Origin: Verrucomicrobiales bacterium
GTDB lineage: Bacteria > Verrucomicrobiota > Verrucomicrobiia > Verrucomicrobiales > DEV007
Assembly: GCA_012960505.1 (NCBI GenBank)
Contig: DUBC01000016.1
Span: forward strand, 248,001-312,000
Reading direction: 5' to 3'
DNA: 64,000 nucleotides
Shown: piece by piece, positions 8,430-17,676 of the stretch
How the letters are laid out: each line of letters begins with the position of its first letter
Numbering within the stretch: position 1 is the first letter of the stretch
Notes under the pieces: generated by a model
The model's database searches: none
Seen by the model: only the letters and a program-made list of their open reading frames with translations
Told to the model about the DNA's origin: nothing
Translations under genes and position numbers: made by a program

Positions 8430-10214
8430 ATGGATTTTAAATATCCTCAAAATTTTTATCGTTTTCAGAGGAGACTCACTCGTCAGGTTAGCATAGGTGC
8501 TGTGAGCGTCGGTGCGCATAACCCGATCCGTATACAATCAATGATTACTGCGGACACAATGGACACTGATGCTTCCGTGAAAGAAGTCTTGGAACTGGCA
8601 AATGCCGGTTGTGAGATTGTAAGGATAACGGCACAGACCCGAAGGCATGCTGCTAATCTTGAGAACATTGCTCGGAAAGTTCGTTCGAACGGATGCGAGG
8701 TCCCATTGGTTGCTGATATTCATTTTAAACCGGACGCTGCATTGGAGGCTGCTAAGTGGGTAGAAAAGGTCAGAGTTAATCCAGGAAACTATGTTGATAA
8801 AAAGAAGTTTGAAATACGTGAATACAGCGACCAGCAATATTTGAAAGAATTACAAAAAATAAGAGAACAGTTCACTCCATTAGTTAAGATTTGCAAGGAA
8901 CGAGGAGTCGCTATGAGGATCGGAACAAATCATGGGAGTCTTAGTGATCGCATCATGAATCGTTATGGGGATACTCCTAGAGGAATGGTTGAGAGTGCAA
9001 TGGAGTTTGCACGGATTGCTAGAGAACTGGATTACCATGAATTTGTTTTCTCAATGAAGGCAAGTAATCCCAAGGTAATGATCATTGCTTACCGCCTCCT
9101 AGTTTCAGCTCTTGAAGCGGAAGGGACTGACTGGAATTACCCTTTACATCTTGGTGTTACTGAAGCCGGAGACGGAGAAGACGGACGCATTAAAAGTGCA
9201 ATTGGAATTGGTTCATTATTAATGGATGGAATAGGAGATACGATACGCGTTTCTCTGACTGAGGATGCTGTTCGAGAAGTGCCCGTCGCTCGTACTCTTG
9301 CTACAGTATGCGCTCGGGAAGTAAAAACCGATCAGGTCATTTCACATTCGGAAACAAATTCATTCGATCCATTTGTTTATCAGCGTCGCCTCTCGCAAAG
9401 AATAGAAGTTCAAGGGATTAATGTAGGAGGTAAAGAGACTGTAAGAGTTTTAACTTCGGAGGAAAAATTTGATGCTGTTTCACATAAACTTTCAGAAATG
9501 GATGAGTTTCAACCTGAAATTATTGCAGAGACTTCTGGATTGCTTGCCATTGATCCGCGTGATGATGTTGCGGTGAGTGCCATTAATGACCGTCCGGATG
9601 AGATGCCCGTTACATTATCTGATGGTTTGGATATACCTGTCGTTTCAGGTTTCAGACTGCTCGCATCCCGAGTTCATCCGAGGCACCCTGTGATAATCAA
9701 AGATACTCTTGTGCCGAGCACAGACTCTGAAAAAGAATTCGAGGATACTTTACTTGTCGCTGCAGCAAATATTGGTTCTCTTCTTTGCGATGGTATTGGT
9801 GATGGTGTTTTAATTCAAGGTGAGGAAGCGCCTGGACAGTCTTTGCGGTTGGCGTATAATATCCTCCAAGCGTCAGGCGCTCGAATATTTAAGACGGATT
9901 ATGTGGCTTGCCCGAGTTGTGGCCGTACATTATTTGATCTGCAGGAGACAACGGCAAAGATTCGAGCTGCGACTGGTCACTTGAAAGGCATTCGCATTGC
10001 AGTCATGGGCTGTATCGTTAATGGACCTGGTGAAATGGCTGATGCTGATTTTGGTTATGTGGGAGGTGCTCCAGAGAAAATTAATCTGTACGTTGGTAAG
10101 AAAGCAGTGAAGTTTAATATTCCTCAGCAAGAAGCAGTTGACCGCCTAATAGATTTAATAAAGGAACATGACCGATGGGTGGATGTTTCAGATACAATTT
10201 CTGATTCTATTTAG
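8430..10214 (+). CDS. ispG: (E)-4-hydroxy-3-methylbut-2-enyl-diphosphate synthase, long form
   Basis: A [4Fe-4S] enzyme of the MEP pathway that reduces methylerythritol cyclodiphosphate to HMBPP. The N-terminal TIM-barrel part starts with IGAVSVG and IRIQSMI. The C-terminal iron-sulfur domain carries ACPSCGR near residue 495 and GCIVNGPGE near residue 530, supplying the cluster cysteines and glutamate. At 594 residues it is much longer than the roughly 370-residue E. coli enzyme because of an insert between the barrel and the cluster domain. This is the three-domain form known from plants, Chlamydiae and Bacteroidetes. It follows rseP by 23 bases. Confidence 0.95.
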   Translation: MDFKYPQNFYRFQRRLTRQVSIGAVSVGAHNPIRIQSMITADTMDTDASVKEVLELANAGCEIVRITAQTRRHAANLENIARKVRSNGCEVPLVADIHFKPDAALEAAKWVEKVRVNPGNYVDKKKFEIREYSDQQYLKELQKIREQFTPLVKICKERGVAMRIGTNHGSLSDRIMNRYGDTPRGMVESAMEFARIARELDYHEFVFSMKASNPKVMIIAYRLLVSALEAEGTDWNYPLHLGVTEAGDGEDGRIKSAIGIGSLLMDGIGDTIRVSLTEDAVREVPVARTLATVCAREVKTDQVISHSETNSFDPFVYQRRLSQRIEVQGINVGGKETVRVLTSEEKFDAVSHKLSEMDEFQPEIIAETSGLLAIDPRDDVAVSAINDRPDEMPVTLSDGLDIPVVSGFRLLASRVHPRHPVIIKDTLVPSTDSEKEFEDTLLVAAANIGSLLCDGIGDGVLIQGEEAPGQSLRLAYNILQASGARIFKTDYVACPSCGRTLFDLQETTAKIRAATGHLKGIRIAVMGCIVNGPGEMADADFGYVGGAPEKINLYVGKKAVKFNIPQQEAVDRLIDLIKEHDRWVDVSDTISDSI

Positions 10215-10220
10215 AGGTTT

Positions 10221-10817
10221 TTGTTGAAGATAACAGTGCAATTCTTCCCTTCAGATTATTTTATAAAACTAAAAAAGGAAGAGATTTTTCCTGATCCTAA
10301 ACGGCCACTTGAAATTGACCTTGGCTGCGGGGACGGTTCTTTTTTAATTAATTTAGCTGTAAATTTTCCGTCGAAGGATTTTCTTGGTGTAGAGCGTTTG
10401 CTCGGGAGGGTCCGCAAGGTTTGTCGGCGTTCGCTAAAAGAAGATTTACAAAATTTAAAAGTTCTTAGATTGGAATCCTCTTATACTTTAGAGTGGTTAC
10501 TCCCAGACCATTGCGCTTCACGAATTCATTTATTATTTCCAGATCCATGGCCCAAGAAAAAACATCATAAGCGGCGATTAGTGAATGAGCAATTTTGCGC
10601 TTCCCTTGTTAGGGTTCTAGAGCCGAACGGTGAATTTTTGTTTAAAACTGATTACTTGGAATATTTCGAAGAATCAATGTCAGTTTTAAAAAGTTTCATT
10701 TCATTGAAAGAGATTCAATGGGATCCTGATTCTTACTATCCAAAGACTGATTTTGAGAAGGTATGGACTGACCAAGGAAAAATTATTTATTATGCTCGCT
10801 TCAAACCCAATAAATAA
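10221..10817 (+). CDS. trmB: tRNA (guanine-N7-)-methyltransferase
   Basis: This enzyme uses S-adenosylmethionine to make m7G46 in tRNA. The SAM-binding motif EIDLGCGDGSF lies near residues 32-42, and the family signature LFPDPWPKKKHHKRR follows near residue 105. The C-terminal segment KTDFEKVW matches the TrmB T-x-[FY]-E motif. There is no ATG near the N-terminus; two adjacent TTG codons (10221 and 10224) are the only sensible starts. The AGAGG at 10213-10217, overlapping the ispG stop, is better spaced for the second (6 bases) than the first (3 bases). It is the last gene of the run beginning at the dynamin-like GTPase. Confidence 0.9.
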   Translation: MLKITVQFFPSDYFIKLKKEEIFPDPKRPLEIDLGCGDGSFLINLAVNFPSKDFLGVERLLGRVRKVCRRSLKEDLQNLKVLRLESSYTLEWLLPDHCASRIHLLFPDPWPKKKHHKRRLVNEQFCASLVRVLEPNGEFLFKTDYLEYFEESMSVLKSFISLKEIQWDPDSYYPKTDFEKVWTDQGKIIYYARFKPNK

Positions 10818-11417
10818 TTATCCAATTTTATTTATCTCATTGAGTCTGTGATGAGCATTTGCTGAGTGCCGGGTATCGGGAAAGCGATCTATTATGTTTT
10901 GTAATAAAGCTGTCGCGTGCTTTTCGTCTTGTTTTGATTCTAAATATATTTGTTGCAGTCGGAACATTATTGCGGCCGCATCATTTTCTGCCCATTCATT
11001 ATTTTCTAATGAATCTTCGAAGGTCTCAATAGCTGCATCCACATCACGTAAGTGCTCTTGCTGAATCTTTGCGATTTCAAATATAGGAAAACGGTTTTCT
11101 GGTTCTTCTGATGCTATTGCACGGTACGCCTTAATTGCTCCTTCGTAATCTCCCTGAGACACCTTGGCCGCAGCTTTGATCAGAGGGTCGGGTTTTATTT
11201 GTTCGGGAGCAGAAAAGAAAAACGCTCCAACCTTATCTGCTAATGCCGGAAGCAGCACTAAGACAGTGAAAAGTCCTAAAGCGATAGCAATAAAAAATGT
11301 TGCGACAAATTTAATGCCTATTCCCCATTCATTCCATTTTGAGCTGATTGACCACGCAAATAGCACGGAGGCGGAAACAGAAACAAGAATAAGGATTAAT
11401 TTCTTATTGGTCATCAA
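10818..11417 (-). CDS. Membrane protein with tetratricopeptide repeats
   Basis: Two N-terminal transmembrane segments (about residues 5-22 and 33-60) are followed by a soluble helical domain. That domain shows TPR-like repeats, such as GDYEGAIKAYRAIASEEP and DVDAAIETFEDSL, and ends with a repeat containing IIDRFPDT. It resembles small inner-membrane scaffold proteins that present a TPR domain to partners. Its stop directly abuts that of trmB on the opposite strand. I do not recognise a specific family, and no neighbour explains a function. Confidence 0.65.
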   Translation of the reverse strand: MMTNKKLILILVSVSASVLFAWSISSKWNEWGIGIKFVATFFIAIALGLFTVLVLLPALADKVGAFFFSAPEQIKPDPLIKAAAKVSQGDYEGAIKAYRAIASEEPENRFPIFEIAKIQQEHLRDVDAAIETFEDSLENNEWAENDAAAIMFRLQQIYLESKQDEKHATALLQNIIDRFPDTRHSANAHHRLNEINKIG

Positions 11418-11809
11418 GGATTAATTAAGTGATTTAGTAAGTCAAAAATTCAAAAGCAGAAACCGTAAAGTTGATAATTTTTACATATAGAATCCTGACA
11501 AGGGATGTGGATCTTTCGTTTTATAAAGACTATTGGGTGGTTATTTGACTATTCATTTAGCCATTTTCTTTCTAACTAATTGCTAATGAGAGGTTCAATT
11601 ATTATTACTCTTATATTAATAATTAGAAAATATTAACTATTTCAGCAAATTCCAACCATTTGAAGCAATGATTTTATTTCATAGGGAAAGTTAGAAAAAC
11701 CTTGCGATTAGGTCAATTATTAAGGATGTTACCATAATAATAAGGTGGAAAAGAATTTAATTTCCAGAGCCTCTAGTAATTTAAAAAAAATAATAGATTA
11801 ATACGAACA
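11418..11809. other. AT-rich intergenic region
   Basis: This 392-base region lies between two divergent genes and must hold promoters for both. It is very AT-rich. I found a TTGACT at 11545-11550 but no well-spaced -10 hexamer behind it, so no promoter is called. No RNA gene, repeat or small ORF is evident. Confidence 0.6.
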
Positions 11810-12364
11810 ATGAAAAAAAGTTTATTGAAGCAAGTTTTGATTTTTCTCCTCAGTTTCGGTTCTTTGGTAGTTTTTAGTATTGCTGCCGAAACGGAATATG
11901 ATTGCTCAGAAGTAGCCAAGCAGACCAAGGCAGCAGTTAGTGCTAAGCCAGGCGCAGCGGCAAGTACTGTAACAAAAATGATTGGTAAATATGGAAATTG
12001 TGTTTGCTCGATTGTTAAGGCAGCGATTGCTGGTGGTGGTGATGTTAAAGATGTCGTGACCGCAGCAGTGAAGGCAGCTCCAAAACAAACAGCAGTTGTT
12101 CATGAATGTGCAGTCGCAGCTTCACCTAAGTCATCAAAGGCAATTAGCGCAGCTATTGATGCTGTGATGGGAGGTGGAGATGACTTTGGAACAGAGCCCA
12201 TTGTTGTTAGTGGTGTATATCTTATTGCTCCCGTAGCTTCCGCTGGTGGAGGTTCTGGATTCTTTGGGCCACTCACTGAGGATGAACTTGCTGCACAGCA
12301 GGCACTAATTGATAGATTACTTGGAAGAGATACAGACCCTCCTTCAACGCCAACTGATCCTTAA
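11810..12364 (+). CDS. Secreted alanine-rich protein, function unknown
   Basis: A clear signal peptide ends near residue 26 (VFSIAAE). The mature part is small, alanine- and lysine-rich and predicted helical, with two related helical units, each opened or closed by a cysteine (YDC, NCVC, HEC). A glycine-rich linker, GGGDDFG, precedes a C-terminal tail rich in D, P and T. I do not recognise the family. It is followed by the beta-barrel and the Wzz-kinase/Wza-like genes on the same strand, so a role in exopolysaccharide or cell-surface assembly is plausible but only inferred from position. Confidence 0.6.
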   Translation: MKKSLLKQVLIFLLSFGSLVVFSIAAETEYDCSEVAKQTKAAVSAKPGAAASTVTKMIGKYGNCVCSIVKAAIAGGGDVKDVVTAAVKAAPKQTAVVHECAVAASPKSSKAISAAIDAVMGGGDDFGTEPIVVSGVYLIAPVASAGGGSGFFGPLTEDELAAQQALIDRLLGRDTDPPSTPTDP

Positions 12365-12450
12365 GAATTGAAAGGAACTTAATTTTTCAGTTTAAAATTA
12401 TCCCAAACATTAGAAACACAGATCCTATCAAACTGGATCTATAGCAAACT

Positions 12451-13656
12451 ATGAAAAAAAGCGCCCTCTTGATTTTGATTTCTTTGATTGGTTGCCTCTT
12501 GAGTGCATCTGGGCAAGGACTTCTTAGCATTGGAGAATCCGGCTCATTTGATGATTTTGATTCTAAGCTTCCATTCACCACTACTGTCACTGGTGATCTT
12601 GGCTTTGATAGTAATGTAGGCAATCGTCCGGACGGATTGGAAGAGGAATCAGGGTACATACGAGGCGGAGTAGGTGCAGCTTATGCTGGTGGAACTCGCA
12701 GAACACATATCGACCTGAATGCGCGCCTTTCTACATTGTATTATTTTGATCAGCCAGAATCACAGGCTGACGATAATTTTCAGACAGGAAGACTGGGTTT
12801 AAAGCTACACCATAGATTAAACTCGCGAACTACTGTTGGAAATAGTGCATACATTAGCTATGAAATTGAACCAGATGATGCAATCGGAGCCTCTGCTTCT
12901 CGTCGCTTGGATCAATATTCATACAGATACAATAATCTTTGGATTTCACATTCATGGAGCCGCAGGCTGAGTACAGTTGCTAGATTCACAGTGACTGGGA
13001 TCGATTATGAGAATGATATTGAATCTGTAGGGGAGGACCGATTAACTCAGACCTTTTCTAAAGAAGTTCGTTATGTCCTAGACCGTTTAACTTCACTCGT
13101 TGGTGAGTATCGCAGAACCAATACTGACTACGATATTGTTAATCTGGATTATGATGCGAATTATCTCTTAGCTGGTGCTGACCACAAATTTAATGATAAT
13201 GTGAACGGAACCCTTCGATTGGGGGGAGAGAATCGCAAGTATGATAGTAATGATGATGATGGATGGAATCCATACGCTGAGGCTTCTTTACGATATGAGT
13301 TGAGTGATCGCACCAAGCTTGTCTGGTTCACACGTTACGGATACGAGGATTCAGAGGTTTTCTATCACCTGGCAAATTCCCGTTCTGTCTTTAGAACTGC
13401 CCTCAATGCTTCCCATGCGTTTTCGGATGATTTAAGCGGCAAGGCAGGGCTCAGCTATCATAGTAGTGATTATGATCGCGGAGTGTTATCTGAGCTCACG
13501 GAGTATGGCTTGAGTCTAAACTTGGGATTCAATTATCGGGTAATGTCTAATACTGATTTGAATCTAGGCTACACTCTAACTACCCATACATCTGATAGTG
13601 CTTTCAGGGAATATGACAGGCACCGTTTGTGGGCTGGTATTAGTGTGACATTCTAA
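12451..13656 (+). CDS. Outer-membrane beta-barrel protein (putative porin, BBP2-like)
   Basis: The signal peptide ends around residue 22 (SASGQG). The rest is a series of amphipathic strands alternating with polar D/N/S-rich loops, rich in aromatic residues, and the C-terminus is GISVTF, ending in phenylalanine as expected for a BAM substrate. There is one barrel of about 380 residues and no plug or TonB box. The closest family impression is the putative beta-barrel porin 2 group often found beside polysaccharide export genes. It sits 86 bases after the Ala-rich protein and before a terminator-like hairpin, with the Wzz-kinase gene next, so it may be the outer-membrane exit for the polymer. 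Confidence 0.7.
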   Translation: MKKSALLILISLIGCLLSASGQGLLSIGESGSFDDFDSKLPFTTTVTGDLGFDSNVGNRPDGLEEESGYIRGGVGAAYAGGTRRTHIDLNARLSTLYYFDQPESQADDNFQTGRLGLKLHHRLNSRTTVGNSAYISYEIEPDDAIGASASRRLDQYSYRYNNLWISHSWSRRLSTVARFTVTGIDYENDIESVGEDRLTQTFSKEVRYVLDRLTSLVGEYRRTNTDYDIVNLDYDANYLLAGADHKFNDNVNGTLRLGGENRKYDSNDDDGWNPYAEASLRYELSDRTKLVWFTRYGYEDSEVFYHLANSRSVFRTALNASHAFSDDLSGKAGLSYHSSDYDRGVLSELTEYGLSLNLGFNYRVMSNTDLNLGYTLTTHTSDSAFREYDRHRLWAGISVTF

Positions 13657-13682
13657 ATTTGACTATTAATTTCACTTTCATA

Positions 13683-13720
13683 TCCCCCTAGTTGTCATAC
13701 AGCAGGGGGATTTGTTGTTT
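13683..13720 (+). terminator. Rho-independent-like terminator after the beta-barrel gene
   Basis: A 7-bp stem, TCCCCCT at 13683-13689 with AGGGGGA at 13704-13710 and a 14-base loop, is followed by TTTGTTGTTT. It begins 27 bases after the stop of the beta-barrel gene. The U tract is interrupted, so termination may be partial. Confidence 0.6.
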
Positions 13721-13813
13721 AATAATCGTTGAGAATTGTAAGGAATGCCTATATTTTCACTTCCCCTTCTGGATTCATTCTACATTCACCTCAAAAATCT
13801 ATAAATAGTTATC

Positions 13814-16030
13814 ATGGCCAAACAGAGCGAGACTAAGCTTCACGCACTTGATTACTGGCAAATTGTTAGGAATCGGTATGCGGTCATCTTGCTTACGTTT
13901 TTCCTGGTTTTCATGACGGCAATGGTGATCGCATATTTGCGGCCACCGGAGTATTTGGGTCGAGTTCAAATTCAGGTGCAGAGAGAGGCCAGAGACTTGG
14001 AGGTTTTTCGTGAAACCGGAACTGTAGGCAACCTTGGTTCCGATAGTCTTCCATATATGACATTTATGATGACCCAGTTCGAAATTATTCAGAGCAGGGA
14101 AACGCTTAAAGAAGTCCTTCACAATGGAAAGAATTCTTTGGGTCAGCCATTAGATCTTTTAGCCAAGTGGGGGCTCACTTCGGACGATGATGCTTTCCGG
14201 ATCCTTAAGAAGAAAGTCGAGACGCAGGATGTTAGAGGAACTGATCTCATTGATATCGAAGTCTTTGATACAGATGCACAGCTAGCAGCGGATATAGCGA
14301 ATGCATTAGCTGATGCCTATAAGACGAGGAGACAAAATGAAGAAAAAGACAGGGCAGATAGAGCACTTGAGAAATTAGATACTCAAATCATGTCTCAGAT
14401 GACCAGGTTGGAAAAGTCCAGAGATATGATGATTAGTCTGATGGAAGAACTTAACATAGTGGACTTGAGTCTTGGTGAGCCGACATGGTTACGTGGTAGT
14501 CAGCCCAATACAGGCATCGCTTCCCTAGTAATGACGGCCAAACAGAAAGAGTTCCAAGCCGAAGCTGCTATCCAGAATCTGAGAACAACAATCAAGTCTT
14601 TGACTGATCTTAAGGGTGAAGAACTCATTAAGTCTGCCGTGGACCTTGGTATCAAGAATGAAACATTATCAACCGGTTGGAGTTCTTACCAAGCCCTTGA
14701 GCTTTCTCGTGCTGCTTTAGTGGAGAGTGGAGTTGGTGAGAAACACCCAAAAATTCTAAACATTGACTCACAATTAGCACTCAGGATGATCCAACTTCTT
14801 GATGCGGTCGATGTCCATAAGGGGGCTCTCCAAACACAGATGGCCATGGCCGAGCAACAATTGCAAAATTCAAAGGAGACGAAAGAAAGAACAGAAAAAG
14901 CATCACTCAAAGAGCGGAAAGATAACGTAAGATATATAGAAGCTAAAAAGGAGTATGAATTATGTAAAGAGATGCTGAACGGGATGCAGTCTCAACTTGC
15001 AAAGGAAAAGATTGATGCCGCCGGACAAAGAACGCCAATGGTTATTCACGAGATTGCGGAGGCAGCAGATCCAGGAAATCCTGCACGACCCAATATAAAG
15101 CTTCACTTAGTTTTGGGTGCTGCTGTTGGTCTTGTTTTTGGTATAGGTATGGCGTTTTTCCTTGAGTACCTTGATACTTCCGTCAAGAGCCTAGATGAAG
15201 TGGAGCATTTTCTTGAGTTGCCAGTTCTTGCGGTTATCCCTCAAGACATTGGCATTCTTCACCGTCAGAGCGGGCTCAGCCCGGACGCTGAGGCTTACAG
15301 GATTCTAAGAACTAATATTGAATTTAACAGGAAAACATCTGACGCCAACTCCATGACTATTGTTAGTGGTGGTGCAGGTGAAGGTAAGTCGACGACCTTA
15401 GTGAACTTAGCATATGTCTGTGCTCAGGGCGGCTATAATACACTCATGATTGATGGTGATTTGCGTAGACCACAATTGCATACTTTCTTTAACATTAATA
15501 ATTCAGTTGGTTTGACTAATTATCTAACTACTGATCTTGTACTTGAGGATGTGATCCTGCAGACAGCGTATGAAAACCTCTACTTCATGCCTTCTGGAAT
15601 CCTTCCTTCTGATGCAGCTGGTATACTTAACTCACGAAGAATGTCAGAGCTCATAGCTGATGTTAAGAGTCGATTTGATTTGGTCCTAGTTGACTCTCCG
15701 CCGATCCTAGGGGTCAGTGATGCTTCAGTTTTGGCGTCGGAGGTTGACCTCACGATTATTGTTATTCAGCACAGAAAGCTTCCTCGAGGAATGTTGATTC
15801 GAGTAAAACAAGCAATCGAGAATGTTGGAGGAAAGGCACTCGGAGTCGTTCTAAACAATGTTGATGTACGTTCTGATAATCAGTATCAGTATTACACGAG
15901 TTACTATACATATTATTCTCCAAGTAACATAGACCCTAACCAGAAGATCAGTTCTGATAAACCAAAGGCCTCTTCATCCAAGGAGTCGAAAAGTTCGAGT
16001 GAAGAAATTTCAGTTGAAGACAAGTTCTAA
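13814..16030 (+). CDS. Polysaccharide co-polymerase / BY-type tyrosine kinase (Wzz-Wzc type)
   Basis: A cytoplasmic start and a first membrane helix (about residues 24-41) are followed by a long periplasmic coiled-coil Wzz region, and a second membrane helix (about 430-450) by the BY-kinase domain. The kinase has Walker A GGAGEGKST near residue 519, Walker A' MIDGDLRRP, and Walker B LVLVDSPP. The C-terminus carries a dense tyrosine cluster (YQYYTSYYTYY, about residues 691-701), the usual autophosphorylation site that controls polymer length and export. The final 30 residues are Ser/Lys-rich. The stop overlaps the start of the Wza-like gene, so the two are translationally coupled. Confidence 0.9.
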   Translation: MAKQSETKLHALDYWQIVRNRYAVILLTFFLVFMTAMVIAYLRPPEYLGRVQIQVQREARDLEVFRETGTVGNLGSDSLPYMTFMMTQFEIIQSRETLKEVLHNGKNSLGQPLDLLAKWGLTSDDDAFRILKKKVETQDVRGTDLIDIEVFDTDAQLAADIANALADAYKTRRQNEEKDRADRALEKLDTQIMSQMTRLEKSRDMMISLMEELNIVDLSLGEPTWLRGSQPNTGIASLVMTAKQKEFQAEAAIQNLRTTIKSLTDLKGEELIKSAVDLGIKNETLSTGWSSYQALELSRAALVESGVGEKHPKILNIDSQLALRMIQLLDAVDVHKGALQTQMAMAEQQLQNSKETKERTEKASLKERKDNVRYIEAKKEYELCKEMLNGMQSQLAKEKIDAAGQRTPMVIHEIAEAADPGNPARPNIKLHLVLGAAVGLVFGIGMAFFLEYLDTSVKSLDEVEHFLELPVLAVIPQDIGILHRQSGLSPDAEAYRILRTNIEFNRKTSDANSMTIVSGGAGEGKSTTLVNLAYVCAQGGYNTLMIDGDLRRPQLHTFFNINNSVGLTNYLTTDLVLEDVILQTAYENLYFMPSGILPSDAAGILNSRRMSELIADVKSRFDLVLVDSPPILGVSDASVLASEVDLTIIVIQHRKLPRGMLIRVKQAIENVGGKALGVVLNNVDVRSDNQYQYYTSYYTYYSPSNIDPNQKISSDKPKASSSKESKSSSEEISVEDKF

Positions 16031-16590
16031 TGAAAGTAATTAATTTCTCAATTATCCTTACATTATTGGTTACAACTATTTATGCGGCAGAGCCGATTCT
16101 GCAAGAAGGCCAATCTTTTGGTCTTCGTCTCACAGGTGTTCCTTCAGATGATCAGGCTGCAATTAGTCAGACCTATACTATAAGTGATGAAGGTAGCATT
16201 AAATTGCTTTATCTAAAAGAAATGCAAGCTGCGGGGATGAAACCATCAAAATTAATGAGAAAAGTGGAAAAGGCCTATGAGGATGCTGAAATCTTCACGA
16301 AACCTAATGTGGTTATTATTCTTGGCGAAGCTGGAGCAATACAGCGATATGTTAGTGTCCTTGGTGAAGTGAAGACAAGGAGAGGCGTTAGTGTTACTCC
16401 TGGACTTACATTACTTCATGCGATTGCACAGTGTGGAGGATTTTCAGATTTCGCTAACCCTAAAAGAGTTAAACTGACTAGGGAAGGGAAAGCGACGATA
16501 CATGATTTATCTAAAACGACCAGCAAAGCAAACGTTAAGCTTGAGGCGAATGACATCATTACTGTTCCCTCCCGCGGCCTTTTTGACTGA
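16030..16590 (+). CDS. Short Wza-like polysaccharide export protein (SLBB domain)
   Basis: A signal peptide ending near residue 20 (IYAAEP) leads into a polysaccharide-export-like domain (about residues 25-100) and one SLBB domain (about 108-165, with VSVLGEVKTRRG and LLHAIAQCGGFSDFA). There is no lipobox cysteine and no C-terminal transmembrane helix, and at 186 residues it is half the size of classical Wza. It overlaps the kinase gene by one base (TAATG). The short type is expected to form a periplasmic ring, while another protein, perhaps the beta-barrel upstream, crosses the outer membrane. Confidence 0.8.
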   Translation: MKVINFSIILTLLVTTIYAAEPILQEGQSFGLRLTGVPSDDQAAISQTYTISDEGSIKLLYLKEMQAAGMKPSKLMRKVEKAYEDAEIFTKPNVVIILGEAGAIQRYVSVLGEVKTRRGVSVTPGLTLLHAIAQCGGFSDFANPKRVKLTREGKATIHDLSKTTSKANVKLEANDIITVPSRGLFD

Positions 16591-16608
16591 GGAGGATAAG
16601 TCAGTCCT

Positions 16609-17199
16609 CTAGTCCGTTCTTATAAGACTAAGATTTTTCTTAATGTAAGAGGCTCCAGAAACCACCGTTATCATTGTGCAAATGAATAAGAGCACGTTCC
16701 CAATGAATGGCTGTTGCAATGATGTTAGTGGATTTATAATTGTTTCATCTGATCCAATGGCGATTAAAAAATAAGTAGCGGTAATGATTTGAGACGTGGT
16801 TTTCCATTTCCCTAATGAATCTGCTGAAAGTAAGGATCCCTGATTAGAGGCAAGTAAGCGCAGTCCCGTCACAAGAAATTCTCGCCCAATTATTGTTATA
16901 GTTATCCATGCGGGAATCATTTCCTCTTTCGTTAAAATAATGAACACGGCGCTAGTGAGAATCTTATCCACGAGCGGATCCATTAACTTTCCAAAATCTG
17001 TTACAAGATCAAGTTTTCTGGCGAAGTAGCCGTCGAGGAAATCAGTTATTGAAGCTATTAGAAAGAAAATTATAGCGATTGTGATTTGACAATCGGGTAA
17101 TTGATTGTCTCTGATGTATGATTCAGGAACCGACATCACCATAACAAAGAGACCAGTCATTCCTAGTCGTCCTATAGTAAGTTTGTTCGGTAGATTCAT
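16609..17199 (-). CDS. pgsA: CDP-diacylglycerol-glycerol-3-phosphate 3-phosphatidyltransferase
   Basis: This membrane enzyme makes phosphatidylglycerol phosphate from CDP-diacylglycerol and glycerol 3-phosphate. The CDP-alcohol phosphotransferase signature D-x2-DG-x2-AR-x8-G-x3-D-x3-D is complete, running from DFLDGYFAR to GKLMDPLVD (about residues 54-79). Several hydrophobic helices surround it and the length of 196 residues is typical. It is read after moaE on the minus strand with a gap of only seven bases. It uses the product of the cdsA gene in this window. Confidence 0.92.
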   Translation of the reverse strand: MNLPNKLTIGRLGMTGLFVMVMSVPESYIRDNQLPDCQITIAIIFFLIASITDFLDGYFARKLDLVTDFGKLMDPLVDKILTSAVFIILTKEEMIPAWITITIIGREFLVTGLRLLASNQGSLLSADSLGKWKTTSQIITATYFLIAIGSDETIINPLTSLQQPFIGNVLLFICTMITVVSGASYIKKNLSLIRTD

Positions 17200-17206
17200 G
17201 GTGTTT

Positions 17207-17587
17207 CTAGTAGACGATTTTCTTCCAGATTGGGAGTATTTTTTTTATTTTTTCCAGATACCATTGTGAAACTTCATAGGCAACTTTACTATGGCAGCTT
17301 CCGACTTTGAGAACAACTGAAGGTTCGGAAACGGCAACAAACCCTATTCTGTGGATTATTTGTGCTTCGTGCTCGCCAAAATTCTTTTCAGCTTCTAAAG
17401 CAAACCTATTTGCTAACGTTTCTGCGAGTTCTGGATAGGCATTGTATTCTATACCTTTTATAGATTTGCCATTTTCCAACTTTCTGACAATGCCCCAGAA
17501 TATTAGTTCGGCCCCAAATTTTTCGTTCCATTTAGGATCTTGATTTTCTATTTTCTGACTAGATAAAATAAAAGTGAGATTATGCAT
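17207..17587 (-). CDS. moaE: Molybdopterin synthase catalytic subunit
   Basis: MoaE transfers sulfur from the MoaD thiocarboxylate to precursor Z in molybdenum cofactor synthesis. Family features visible are GIVR near residue 33, the Y-N-A-Y-P-E-L-A helix start, HRIGFVAVSEPSVVLKV, and the C-terminal PIWKK with the catalytic lysine region. It is 126 residues long, shorter than the roughly 150-residue E. coli protein, and ends almost directly after PIWKK. No moaD, moaA or moaC is in the window, so the partner must be encoded elsewhere. It is co-directional with pgsA. Confidence 0.82.
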   Translation of the reverse strand: MHNLTFILSSQKIENQDPKWNEKFGAELIFWGIVRKLENGKSIKGIEYNAYPELAETLANRFALEAEKNFGEHEAQIIHRIGFVAVSEPSVVLKVGSCHSKVAYEVSQWYLEKIKKILPIWKKIVY

Positions 17588-17676
17588 TGTGTGTTGCGCT
17601 AGTGGTCGTTCGCCCTTTGAATAATTAAGAGTATAGAAATTCTTACAAATTTAATAATAAGAGCAAAGCAAAAGAA

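Noticed and set aside
11545-11580. TTGACT as a -35 box for the Ala-rich secreted gene
   Set aside because: No -10 hexamer at 15-19 bases downstream, and the distance to the start codon exceeds 250 bases.
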